This document shows, piece by piece, positions 53,930 through 62,280 of a stretch of 64,000 nucleotides of DNA. The first letter of the stretch is position 1. The number at the start of each line of letters is the position of its first letter. The position numbers and the translations under genes are program-made. Below the pieces are notes generated by a model. It had not been told where the DNA came from. It was given only the letters and a program-made list of their open reading frames with translations, and did not search any database. Source of the DNA: Ignavibacteria bacterium RIFOXYB12_FULL_35_14 (GTDB lineage Bacteria; Bacteroidota; Ignavibacteria; Ignavibacteriales; Ignavibacteriaceae); NCBI GenBank assembly GCA_001803045.1, contig MHAR01000006.1, positions 77,740-141,739 on the forward strand, in the 5' to 3' direction.

Positions 53930-54317
53930 GTCCAAAAAATGTTGGATTATTTTTATTTCAAAGTTGTATCACACTCTGCATTCAAAAGAAACAAGGCGAT
54001 AAGGTCTTATTTCATTCGGTTTTTTGTTTTACTAAGGTTAAAAAAATGTTTATCCAACTGCTGATTAAATTTCTAAAATTCATAACCTTAGTAACATGCA
54101 TGATAAGATAAGCTTCTTCAACCTTATCACCATATTTTTATATTTGAGAATAATCTTTCATTAAAAGTTCTTTCCAACACTATGATGATTATTCCTTTGA
54201 GAGAAGGAGAGAAGACTTAAATATGAGAGGGATTGAATTCGGAAATAATTAGAATCCTTCCAGTACAGAGAATTAGATAAACTTTTTTCCTGTTTCATAA
54301 TTATTTCGAACAGCAGA
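53930..54317 (-). ncRNA. Long structured non-coding element, copy A
   Basis: About 390 bases with no reading frame align along their whole length with 59500-59893. Shared exact words include TTCTTCAACCTTATCAC (54114-54130) and TTTTTATATTTGAGAA. Two hairpins are conserved: ACTAAGGTTA/TAACCTTAGT (54031-54040 with 54083-54092), and a stem of about 13 bp near 54238-54251 with 54298-54310 (GAAATAATTA/TAATTATTTC core). A third pairing, GATAAGGT (53998-54005) with ACCTTATC (54121-54128), is seen in this copy only. Both copies end about 100-120 bases before a minus-strand start codon, here the hexosaminidase. That favours a leader RNA or regulatory region on the minus strand. A decayed mobile element is the alternative. 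Confidence 0.6.
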
Positions 54318-54329
54318 GTAATTTATTTG

Positions 54330-55355
54330 CTATTTGAAGACACCTGGAATCTTTGTCAAACACTTCGGACACCGCCCATTTTTAATGTGATTAACAAGTA
54401 CATCGTGCCAATCTCTTCTGATCAAAGGTGTGCTGCAGTTATGACAAAAAGTAGTGTGCCCCTCTGCATGAAATATATTTCCTACATAACAATATTTTAT
54501 ACCGGCAGTCAGAGCAATCTTTCTTGCTTTTAATAATGTTAACTCGGGAGTTCGGGATTTGTTCAGCATTTTGAAATCAGGATGAAACGCAGTAAAGTGC
54601 AATGGAACTTCATCGCCAAGATTCTTTAGTATCCAGTCACATTCTTGTTTTATCTCTGCATCGGAATCATTCGCTCCGGGAATTAATAAGGTCGTTATTT
54701 CAAACCAAATATCGGTTTCTTTTTTCAACCAGACCAAAGTATTGAGAACATGATCCAGATGTGAGAATGTAATCGTGTGGTAGAATTCTTCGGTGAATGC
54801 TTTTAGGTCGACATTCGCAGCATCAATAAATTTATAAACATCCTTTCGAGCATTCTTATCAATATAACCGGCCGTTACCATAACGGATTTAATTCCTTCC
54901 TCTCTGGCAATACGTGAAATGTCAATAACATATTCTCCAAAAATAGTTGGATCATTGTATGTGAAGGCAATTGATGGTGTGTGGTTCTTTTTTGCAAGAG
55001 CGACTACCTCTTCCGGCGAAACCGAAAGTGCATTTTCATCATCAAGTTTTGCTTTACTCATTGACCAGTTTTGGCAAAACTTACAACCCAAGTTGCAGCC
55101 GGCAGTTCCAAAACTTAGAATTGATGATCCTGGTAAAAAATGGTTAAGCGGTTTTTTTTCGATAGGGTCAATTGCGAAACCGGTTGGTCTTCCGTAACCC
55201 ACAGAATAAAGTTTGCCATAATGATTTTGTCTTATGTAACAAAATCCTGCTTGTCCCTCACCGATTGTACAATAGCGGGGACAAAGTGTGCAAAGTATTT
55301 TTCCATTTTTAGCTAGTTTCCACCAATCGGCAATTTTTAATCCGGAAGTTTTCAT
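54330..55355 (-). CDS. amrS: AmmeMemoRadiSam system radical SAM enzyme
   Basis: The product has 341 residues. The N-terminus has extra cysteines (LCTLCPRYCTIGEGQAGFCY). The radical SAM cluster motif is C87-N-L-G-C91-K-F-C94, followed by AFTYNDPTIFGEYVIDI and the barrel. The C-terminus has a zinc-ribbon-like pair of CxxC motifs (TTFCHNCSTP, GRCPKCLTK). This matches the AmrS type, commonly encoded with AmrA and MEMO partners and resembling pyruvate-formate-lyase activases. No AmrA or MEMO gene is visible in this window. The modified substrate is not established. Confidence 0.88.
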   Translation of the reverse strand: MKTSGLKIADWWKLAKNGKILCTLCPRYCTIGEGQAGFCYIRQNHYGKLYSVGYGRPTGFAIDPIEKKPLNHFLPGSSILSFGTAGCNLGCKFCQNWSMSKAKLDDENALSVSPEEVVALAKKNHTPSIAFTYNDPTIFGEYVIDISRIAREEGIKSVMVTAGYIDKNARKDVYKFIDAANVDLKAFTEEFYHTITFSHLDHVLNTLVWLKKETDIWFEITTLLIPGANDSDAEIKQECDWILKNLGDEVPLHFTAFHPDFKMLNKSRTPELTLLKARKIALTAGIKYCYVGNIFHAEGHTTFCHNCSTPLIRRDWHDVLVNHIKNGRCPKCLTKIPGVFK

Positions 55356-55454
55356 TGAATTATTTTTAAATGAGAAAAAAACACGATTAATAACAAACCC
55401 AATTGCTTCAAGTTGTAAAAATTGTTTTCGGAGAAATTAGGTTTGCAGCTCTGA

Positions 55455-56894
55455 TTATACGATTTCAAACCTCATCCAGTTTGCGCGACTTTTTTCCGAA
55501 TACGGTGCGCCCGCGGTAAATATCACAAGATCACCGCTATTTAGGTGACCTGAATCTTTAATTCTCTTCTTTGCTTCTTCAATAGCCATGCGTTCTTTAT
55601 CAATCTCTTCAAAAAATACTGATGTTACTCCCCAATAAAGGCAAAGGTTGTTCATTGTTTCGAATTTATTGGTGAAAGAAATTATCTTTGCTTTAGGTCT
55701 AAACTTAGAAAGATTGCGTGCAGTTCTTCCTTCAATTGTAAATGCTACAATAGCATTTGCTTTTATCTGATCGCTTATGTTTTTCATGGCTCGTCCAACC
55801 GAATCAAAAAGATTATCTTCTATATTTTTAGGAATCTCAAAAACATATTCATGATAATTGCTGATTTTTTCTTCGGCATTTCTAATAATATCATTCATCA
55901 TTTTTACAGTTTCAACGGGAAATTTACCAACGGAAGTTTCTCCGCTTAACATTACCACATCGGTTCCATCCCAAACAGCATTAGCAACGTCCGATGCTTC
56001 TGCTCGTGTGGGAACAGGATTATGAATCATCGATTCCAACATCTGCGTGGCCGTTATTACTACTTTGCCAATACAATTACATTTTTTTATTATTTCTTTT
56101 TGAAGGACTGGAACATCCTGCGGAGGAAGCTCAACCCCTAAATCACCTCTTGCAATCATAATTCCATCGGATACTTCAAGAATTTCATCAAAATTATTTA
56201 TTGCTTCTTTCTTTTCGATTTTTGCGATGATGGGACGAACAGCCCCTTGGCTTTTCAACCATTCTCTAAGTTTTACAACATCATTTGCGCTCCTAACAAA
56301 AGACAATGCTATGAAATCTATCCTATGCTTTAGTGCAAATAAAATATCTCTGCGATCTTTTTCTGTGAACGACTCGGTTGATAATTTCATTCCCGGCAGG
56401 TTCATTCCTTTTTTGGGTTTGAGAATTCCACCTGCCTGAACCGAACAAACAACCGAATTATTTTTCTTTTTAATTACTTTCAGTTTTATTAATCCATCGT
56501 CTAGTAAAATTAAATTTCCTAACTCTGCATCTTGAGGTAAAGACTTATAAGAAGTGGAAATAATATTTTCATTCCCAACAATATCTTCAATAGTAATTTC
56601 TATAATATCATTCTCTAAAAGTTCGATTTCAGGTTTGTTCAATTCACCGATTCTAATTTTAGGTCCCTGTAGATCGATCACAACAGCGAGCGGAGTTTCT
56701 TCCTCAGTACATGCTTTGTGAATTTCATTAAAAATGCTTTCAAAAAAATTATAATTACCGTGGGAAAAATTTAATCTTACGCCATCCAAACCGGCTAACA
56801 TTAATTTTTTTATGCAATCTGCGGTCTGTGTGCTCGGACCCAAAGTGCAAAGTATTTTTGTTTTTGCAAATACCTCCACAAGCTTATTGTTCAT
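55455..56894 (-). CDS. pyk: Pyruvate kinase
   Basis: The product has 479 residues. The N-terminus ILCTLGPSTQTADCIKKLML and GLDGVRLNFSHGNY, the active-site segment IIAKIEKKEAINNFDEIL, GIMIARGDLGVELPPQDVP and ATQMLESMIHNPVPTRAE are all present. The C-terminal allosteric domain is complete (GETSVGKFPVETV). It transfers phosphate from phosphoenolpyruvate to ADP. The start lies one base after the stop of the upstream Lon-like gene, so it is probably co-transcribed and possibly coupled with that protease gene. Confidence 0.95.
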   Translation of the reverse strand: MNNKLVEVFAKTKILCTLGPSTQTADCIKKLMLAGLDGVRLNFSHGNYNFFESIFNEIHKACTEEETPLAVVIDLQGPKIRIGELNKPEIELLENDIIEITIEDIVGNENIISTSYKSLPQDAELGNLILLDDGLIKLKVIKKKNNSVVCSVQAGGILKPKKGMNLPGMKLSTESFTEKDRRDILFALKHRIDFIALSFVRSANDVVKLREWLKSQGAVRPIIAKIEKKEAINNFDEILEVSDGIMIARGDLGVELPPQDVPVLQKEIIKKCNCIGKVVITATQMLESMIHNPVPTRAEASDVANAVWDGTDVVMLSGETSVGKFPVETVKMMNDIIRNAEEKISNYHEYVFEIPKNIEDNLFDSVGRAMKNISDQIKANAIVAFTIEGRTARNLSKFRPKAKIISFTNKFETMNNLCLYWGVTSVFFEEIDKERMAIEEAKKRIKDSGHLNSGDLVIFTAGAPYSEKSRANWMRFEIV

Positions 56895-56895
56895 A

Positions 56896-59370
56896 TTAAT
56901 TTTTCTTTTTCTTGGTTTTTAGTGAAGTTTCATTTCCTGGTTTTGCAGCTTTAGATTTTGCGTAAAGATCTTTTATTTTTTTCTCGACTAGTTCAAACAC
57001 CGAACCGGGTTCATAACCTTTCGTAGTTTTTTTACCTGCTTTTGTACCTGTCAAAAGTTCAATCCCATCTTCTACCCGGCTAACAGCATAAATGTGAAAC
57101 TGACCTTTAGCAACAGCATCAACAACATCCTCACGCAGCATTAATTCTTGAACATTTTGCACCGGTATGATTACTCCTTGGTTTCCAGTTAATCCTCTTG
57201 CTTTACATACATCATAAAATCCTTCAATCTTTTCATTCACACCGCCGATTGGTTGAACATCTCCTTTTTGATTAAGCGAACCTGTAACGGCAATTGACTG
57301 TTTAATTGGTAAACCTGAAAGAGTTGAGAGCAGAGCAAAAATTTCTGCACATGAAGCACTGTCGCCATCAACGGTTCCGTAAGATTGCTCGAACACAAGA
57401 TTTGCATTAAAGGATAAAGGAAGATCCTGTCCAAAGGTTTCTTTAAAGTAACCTGAAATAATGAGCACACCTTTATTGTAATGACGACCGCTCATTCCGG
57501 CTTCGCGTTCAACATTAATAATGCTTCCGCTTCCAAGTGAAACTGTTGCCGTGATCCTTGTAGGCCTTGCGAAGGAATAAAAATCAGCGCCGTAAATAGC
57601 TAATCCATTTATTTGCCCTACTCTCTCACCATCCGTATCTAACAATACCATTTTCTCTTCAATCATTTCGGTGATTTTAGTTTCGAGCATTCCATGTCTT
57701 TCCAAAGCTAATGCATAAGCTTTTTGAACATGTGCAGCACTTACAGTATCAAAGCCGTCATCAAGCGCCCAAAAATTAGCCTCGCGGGCTAAGTCGGCAA
57801 TCTTTGAAAATCTTGTAGTCAATTTGCTTTTATGCCCGGCAAATCTTGCGCTGATTTCAACCAATTGACTGAGCGCACTCTTGTCAAACTCGCAGAGATT
57901 TTCTTCCTTGATTAATTTTTTAATAACTCTTGCGTATTCAATTAAAACTTTATCGGAAGTTTTTATCTCATAATCAAAATCAGCTATTACTTTAAATATT
58001 TTCTTAAAGTCGTATTCGTGCAGTGCAAGAAATGAATAAATGTTTTGACTTCCAACGAGAATCACTTTTGTATCAATCTCAATCGGATCCGGTTTTAAGC
58101 TAGTTGGTACAAGCTGAAAGAAATTCGGATTATCTTGTATTTCTAACTTACGATATGTCAGAACTCGTTTTAGGTTGCGCCATACTCCAGGTTCTTCAAA
58201 AAGATGGGTCACATTTAATACTAAATAACCGCCGCATGCTCTTAAAAGAGAACCGGCTTTAATTTTAGTGAAGTCAGTGTAGTACCCGCCCCTGCCATCG
58301 GTTGTTTTTTCAATATTACCAAAAAGATTAATATAAGTTGGAGATGTTTCAATTATTACCGGGCAGCCGATCGTTTCGCTGTTATCAAGAATTATGTTTA
58401 CTTCATACTCCTTAAAGTAATCGATTATAAATCCTTCGGGAGTTGTTTGTCCTTCGGGCTTTACTCCCTTAAATATCTGTATGTTTTCCTGGATATTGTT
58501 TTCAACTTGGTTTAAATATTCAAGAATACTTGAGGATGAATATTTTTCTCTGAGATTAGCGATAACACCTTTTATTAGGTTCGAGCTGAATTCTATTTCA
58601 AGATTACTTAATTGTTTTTGGAATTCCTGGCTGAGCTTTAATCCTTTCTTAAAAACATTTTGCAGCTCTTCCTGCTTACTGTTGTACTTCTTAATTATTG
58701 CTTGAGCATCTTCTTTAGTCACCTTTTGCTGTTGTATTAACTCTTCCAACTGATATACAGAAACAGGCTGGTTATCAATTATAGGAAATATTTCCGGTCT
58801 TACTCCCTCTCCAACTTTTATTTGACCTAAAGTAAAATTTTCTTTTTTCAGAGTTTCATTAAATGAATTTAATAGAGATTGTTCCTTATCATTATATTCA
58901 GAAATTATTTGTTGCTTTCTTGACATATAAGATTCACTTTCTAGCGCTTGGGGAATTTGTCGCTGCAGCAATCTGATCGCAGATCCCAACTCCTCCTTAA
59001 AAAGTTTGGCTTTACCGACTTCAAAAGTTAGAAGAACCGGTCTGTCTGCATCCTTAAAATTATTTACATAAGCATAGTCATTCAGTTTACCTACATTCGA
59101 ACTGATGGATTCAAGCATTTGTTTTACGGTTGTCATTTTACCAGTTCCTGAAAGCCCGGCAATGTAGATATTATAACCCGGGCTGTGTAAGTCAACCCCA
59201 AGTCGAATAGCTTTTAATGCTCTTTCCTGGCCAAGAATTCCTTCAATTGGTTTTAATGATTCAGTTGAATCAAATTCAAAAATATTTGGATCGCATTGCC
59301 ATCTAAGGTCTTCGGGCTTTAGTTCGAATTTTTTTTGTGAGTTGATTTTAGGTAGTTGTTTTGTTGTCAT
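56896..59370 (-). CDS. Lon-like ATP-dependent protease (LonB/AAA_32 type)
   Basis: I start at the ATG at 59370, with GAAGG five bases upstream; an in-frame TTG at 59385 is less likely. The product has about 824 residues. Walker A is GLSGTGKMTTVKQ near residues 72-84. A long coiled-coil insertion follows (residues 110-290), then the AAA_32 body (IIDYFKEYEVNIILDNSETI, GGYLVLNVTHLFEEPG). The Lon protease domain has the catalytic Ser in VDGDSASCAEIFALLS and the Lys in GVNEKIEGFYDVC. The end is a lysine-rich tail (KSKAAKPGNETSLKTKKKKN). It is not the classical Lon, lacking the N-terminal LAN domain, and probably degrades damaged proteins. It is followed by pyk. The leader contains copy B of the long repeat. 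Confidence 0.88.
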   Translation of the reverse strand: MTTKQLPKINSQKKFELKPEDLRWQCDPNIFEFDSTESLKPIEGILGQERALKAIRLGVDLHSPGYNIYIAGLSGTGKMTTVKQMLESISSNVGKLNDYAYVNNFKDADRPVLLTFEVGKAKLFKEELGSAIRLLQRQIPQALESESYMSRKQQIISEYNDKEQSLLNSFNETLKKENFTLGQIKVGEGVRPEIFPIIDNQPVSVYQLEELIQQQKVTKEDAQAIIKKYNSKQEELQNVFKKGLKLSQEFQKQLSNLEIEFSSNLIKGVIANLREKYSSSSILEYLNQVENNIQENIQIFKGVKPEGQTTPEGFIIDYFKEYEVNIILDNSETIGCPVIIETSPTYINLFGNIEKTTDGRGGYYTDFTKIKAGSLLRACGGYLVLNVTHLFEEPGVWRNLKRVLTYRKLEIQDNPNFFQLVPTSLKPDPIEIDTKVILVGSQNIYSFLALHEYDFKKIFKVIADFDYEIKTSDKVLIEYARVIKKLIKEENLCEFDKSALSQLVEISARFAGHKSKLTTRFSKIADLAREANFWALDDGFDTVSAAHVQKAYALALERHGMLETKITEMIEEKMVLLDTDGERVGQINGLAIYGADFYSFARPTRITATVSLGSGSIINVEREAGMSGRHYNKGVLIISGYFKETFGQDLPLSFNANLVFEQSYGTVDGDSASCAEIFALLSTLSGLPIKQSIAVTGSLNQKGDVQPIGGVNEKIEGFYDVCKARGLTGNQGVIIPVQNVQELMLREDVVDAVAKGQFHIYAVSRVEDGIELLTGTKAGKKTTKGYEPGSVFELVEKKIKDLYAKSKAAKPGNETSLKTKKKKN

Positions 59371-59499
59371 TTTGCCTTCATTCAATATATTAGAAGAAGT
59401 AATCTGCTATTAAAAGCTGAGATTTTTCATGAAAATGTAATTATTATTAAGATGAATATCAAAAAAGAAATTAAGCGCTCACTTAACGATTTTCTATAT

Positions 59500-59893
59500 C
59501 TGCCCAAATAAATTTCATATTGGTTTATTTTCAATGTTGTGCTGCAAACTATATCCAAAAGAATGAAGGTGAGAAAGTTTTATTCCACTATGTTATTGGT
59601 TTTACTAAGGTTTGAGAAAAATATTTATCCAAATGCTGATTGATGTTCTGAAAATTCAAACATTAGTAACTCGTAATGAGATAAATTTCTTCAACCTTAT
59701 CACATTCTTTTTATATTTGAGAAAGATCTCTCATTAAAAATTCTTTCTACCACTTAAGAAGATTATTCTTTTGAAAGGAGGAGAGAATAATTAAATAAGC
59801 GAGGGATTGTATTCAGAGATAATTATAATCATTAAGATTCGGATAAATAGAGCAACCTTTTTCCTGCTTGATAATTATTTTAGGCAGCCGTGA
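59500..59893 (-). ncRNA. Long structured non-coding element, copy B
   Basis: This is the homologue of 53930-54317 in the gap between the Lon-like gene and the aminotransferase gene. The shared word TTCTTCAACCTTATCAC is at 59687-59703. The first hairpin is ACTAAGGTTT (59604-59613) with AAACATTAGT (59658-59667), carrying one mismatch. The second is GAGATAATTA (59816-59825) with TAATTATTTT (59872-59881), where G-U pairs replace copy A's A-U or G-C pairs, which is consistent with selection on pairing. It lies about 130 bases before the minus-strand start codon of the Lon-like gene, in the same orientation as copy A. The remaining parts of 59371-59970 show no gene. Confidence 0.6.
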
Positions 59894-59970
59894 GATTTTC
59901 AGTAAAAGTTATTTCTTCTATTTCTTTATCTTTCAACTAATCATAATCTATATTTAATAACGGACAGGTA

Positions 59971-61101
59971 ATGACACTAAATGAAGCAAGAGAATTATTT
60001 CCTCATATAAAAAGCGGGAAGATTTATTTTAATCATGCAGCAACGGGACCATTTTCAAAAAATGTTCTGAGCATTGTCAATGAATATCTTCTCCAGCGAA
60101 GTGAAACAAATATTGATAACTTTCGTGAACTGATGGAAGTGACTGGTGAAACAAAAAAATATTTATGTCAAATGCTTAATTGCACAGCAGACAGAATTGC
60201 TTTTGTTGATAACACTTCAAATGGCTTGAACATTCTTGCCCAGGGAATTAAATGGAAAAAAGGTGATTCGATTATCCTAAATGATATCGAGTTTCCTGCC
60301 AATGTTTATCCCTTCTTGAATTTGGAGAAAGAAGGAGTTGAAGTTGAATTTGTGAAGTCAAAAAACGGAATTGTTTCTGCAGATGACATAATTTGTTCAA
60401 TCAAACCAAGTACAAGATTAATTTCAATTAGCTATGTACAATTTTTAACGGGATATAAAGTTGATCTTGAAAAGATTGGAAATGTTTGCAGGGAGAAGGG
60501 AATTATTTTCAGTGTTGATGCAATTCAAGGGCTTGGTGCTTTTACTCTTGATGTTGAAAAAAATAAGGTTGATTTTATCTCATGCGGCACTGCAAAATGG
60601 CTGTTGGGAATGCAAGGACTTGCATTCATCTATATTTCTGAAAAACTTCAGCAGCAACTAGAACCTAAATATGTCGGTTGGTTATCTGTGGAAAATGCTT
60701 GGAATCATCTCGATTATAATCTCAATCTGAAAAAAACTGCAGATGCACTTCAAGGCGGAACAATAAATGCTTTGGGTGTTTTCGGATTGCTGCCATCGCT
60801 AAAATTGTTTTCGGAATTCGGTTACAAGAATGTTGAAGAAAGAATTATCGAAAACTCAACTCACTTCATAAAAAAGTTATTGGAAATTGGTATACATCCA
60901 ATTCTTAAACAGTGTGGTAAAAAAAATCTCTCGGGAATTATAAGTTTTAAGCATGGGAAAGCAAATCATATTCTTGAGGAGTTGAGAAAGAGAGAAATCT
61001 ATTGCTCAGTGAGAGAAGGAATGGTTCGGCTTTCTCCGCATTTTTACAATACTTTGGAAGAGATAGATTTTGTTGTGGATGAGATAAAAAATATCCTATA
61101 A
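59971..61101 (+). CDS. Class V aminotransferase, cysteine-desulfurase-like
   Basis: The product has 376 residues and is a PLP fold-type I enzyme. The start YFNHAATGPFSKNVLSIVNE is typical of class V members; the PLP-stacking part is FVDNTSNGLNILAQG, Asp183 lies in SVDAIQGLGAF, and the Schiff-base lysine is Lys209 in CGTAKWLLGMQG. The mobile cysteine loop of SufS/IscS is not evident; HPILKQCGKKNLSGIISF lies in that region. It could therefore be an isopenicillin-N-epimerase-like or other class V enzyme rather than a true cysteine desulfurase. It is a single gene and the substrate is unknown. Confidence 0.8.
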   Translation: MTLNEARELFPHIKSGKIYFNHAATGPFSKNVLSIVNEYLLQRSETNIDNFRELMEVTGETKKYLCQMLNCTADRIAFVDNTSNGLNILAQGIKWKKGDSIILNDIEFPANVYPFLNLEKEGVEVEFVKSKNGIVSADDIICSIKPSTRLISISYVQFLTGYKVDLEKIGNVCREKGIIFSVDAIQGLGAFTLDVEKNKVDFISCGTAKWLLGMQGLAFIYISEKLQQQLEPKYVGWLSVENAWNHLDYNLNLKKTADALQGGTINALGVFGLLPSLKLFSEFGYKNVEERIIENSTHFIKKLLEIGIHPILKQCGKKNLSGIISFKHGKANHILEELRKREIYCSVREGMVRLSPHFYNTLEEIDFVVDEIKNIL

Positions 61102-61140
61102 AGTTCTTATTATTTTGATATGCGAGTCGGTTTGAAAATA

Positions 61141-61180
61141 TATCCGTTAATATCCGTCTTATCTGTTAAATCCGTGTCAC
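61141..61180. repeat. Short degenerate ATCCGTTA-type tandem repeat
   Basis: Four imperfect units of about 10-12 bases (TATCCGTTAA, TATCCGTCTT, ATCTGTTAA, ATCCGTGTC) lie in the gap after the aminotransferase gene. There is no coding potential. Confidence 0.4.
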
Positions 61181-61268
61181 ATTCTTTTTAATCCTGGACT
61201 TTCAATTATTATTTTTTGATGAACAGATTTTTATTATTTTGAACAATGTAAAACAAAAAGGAAAACTA

Positions 61269-61823
61269 ATGCTCAAAGTAAATCTTTTCTCAAAACTTAT
61301 GTTATTGTCATTTTTAATTCTTGGATTTATTTCACAAAACTTTGCACAGGATTATTTAAAGAAGCTGAGAGTAAGTCCTAAAGCCGAAGTAATGCAAGTG
61401 GTGGGATTAACGAAAGTTACAATCTCTTACAGCAGACCGGGAGTTAAAGGTAGAAAAATTTGGGGAGGATTAGTTCCGTATGGTAAAGTGTGGCGAGGAG
61501 GTGCAGATGAGGCAACTAAAATTACTTTCACCGCCGATGTTATAGTTGAGGGGAAAAAATTATCTGCTGGTGCATACAGCTTTTTTGTGATTCCTGCCAA
61601 GAAAGAATGGATAGTAATTTTCAACAAAGTCGCAGATCAATGGGGGGCATTTGAGTATAATGAAGCAGAAGATGCAATTAGACTAAAAATGAAGCCGAAA
61701 ACCGCTGAGTTTGAAGAATGGCTGAAGTATGAGATAACTAAAACTGGAGATTATACTGCAAATATTAATCTTATTTGGGAAAAGCAAAGAATAGTGTTGA
61801 AATTAGATACGAAATTAAATTAA
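61269..61823 (+). CDS. Secreted DUF2911-family protein
   Basis: I start at the ATG at 61269, with AAAGGAAAA just upstream, rather than the TTG at 61239. The product has 184 residues. A signal peptide covers about residues 1-27 (LLSFLILGFISQNFAQD). The mature part has the DUF2911 pattern: SPKAEVMQVVGLTKVTISYS RPGVKGRKIWGGLVPYGKVW RGGADEATKITFTADV, then GKKLSAGAYSFFVIPAKKEW. The family is common in Bacteroidota and lacks a known function. It is transcribed alone. Confidence 0.85.
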   Translation: MLKVNLFSKLMLLSFLILGFISQNFAQDYLKKLRVSPKAEVMQVVGLTKVTISYSRPGVKGRKIWGGLVPYGKVWRGGADEATKITFTADVIVEGKKLSAGAYSFFVIPAKKEWIVIFNKVADQWGAFEYNEAEDAIRLKMKPKTAEFEEWLKYEITKTGDYTANINLIWEKQRIVLKLDTKLN

Positions 61824-61978
61824 TTTTTAGGGTGGACAGAAATGTCTGGCTTTAATGCCGGTATTTAATGTTTTTTTTGGTAAAACATTTTTCTAATGAT
61901 CAATCATCCTGCCGTTTAATTATATTCATCAAACCCATATTGCTTTTCCAAATATTTCTTCCTAAGTTTTTTACAGAG

Positions 61979-62028
61979 AAGTAGTTAAATACTGCATCCA
62001 GCATAAATTGTCTTCCTGCTAACTACTT
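61979..62028 (+). promoter_or_regulatory. Leader hairpin before the kinase cluster
   Basis: AAGTAGTTA (61979-61987) and TAACTACTT (62020-62028) form a 9-bp perfect stem with a 32-base loop, ending 31 bases before the first minigene's ATG. It may be part of the leader RNA of the kinase cluster. No T-tract follows. Confidence 0.4.
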
Positions 62029-62059
62029 ATCTAACTAATAATTAAGAGTAGGGAGAGCT

Positions 62060-62182
62060 ATGATCGGGAACAAAATTTCTCACTACATAATCCTCGACAA
62101 GCTTGGCGAAGGCGGACCTGCCTGCCACGATTCATCGATGGTCCTCCGAAGCCCACCTTATTTTACAGGAGGAATAAAATGA
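62060..62182 (+). CDS. Minigene 1: truncated Ser/Thr kinase N-terminus
   Basis: This is a 40-codon frame with GGGAGAG before the ATG. Residues 1-19 (MIGNKISHYIILDKLGEGG) match the N-terminus of the kinase at 62277 up to the glycine loop. The sequence then leaves the kinase and runs through repeat-like DNA (GGACCTGCCTGCC, and a loose palindrome around CGATTCATCGATGG) to a stop at 62180-62182. A GGAGG lies just before the end, and the stop overlaps the next ATG as ATGA. It could be a translated leader peptide or the remnant of a duplicated kinase gene. Confidence 0.6.
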   Translation: MIGNKISHYIILDKLGEGGPACHDSSMVLRSPPYFTGGIK

Positions 62183-62280
62183 TTAGTCAAACAATCTCTC
62201 ATTACAGAATCATAGAAAAACTCGGCGAAGGCGGACGTGTCCGCCGAAACACTCCTTCTCTTCTAGGAGAATTGAAATGA
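62179..62280 (+). CDS. Minigene 2: truncated Ser/Thr kinase N-terminus
   Basis: This is a 33-codon frame, MISQTISHYRIIEKLGEGG followed by RVRRNTPSLLGELK. The first 19 residues match the kinase at 62277 in all but two or so positions, closer than minigene 1. Directly at the glycine loop codons lies a perfect palindrome, GGCGGAC-gt-GTCCGCC (62230-62245). The frame starts and ends with ATGA overlaps, and AGGAGA precedes the next ATG. The same two explanations apply as for minigene 1. Confidence 0.6.
   Translation: MISQTISHYRIIEKLGEGGRVRRNTPSLLGELK
62230..62245. repeat. Palindrome at the kinase-homology junction
   Basis: GGCGGAC-gt-GTCCGCC is a perfect inverted repeat. Its left half coincides with the GGC GGA codons of the kinase glycine loop (GEGG). 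Similarity to the kinase gene stops here. Related palindromes occur at 5229-5243 and 26847-26885. Confidence 0.75.

Noticed and set aside
54021-54092. Terminator from the ACTAAGGTTA hairpin in repeat copy A
   Set aside because: Neither strand has a T-tract directly after the stem.
54225-54254. Nine-residue peptide (MRGIEFGNN) within repeat copy A after a GGAGA
   Set aside because: The ATG is ATA in copy B and the frame is not kept, so a conserved peptide is unlikely.
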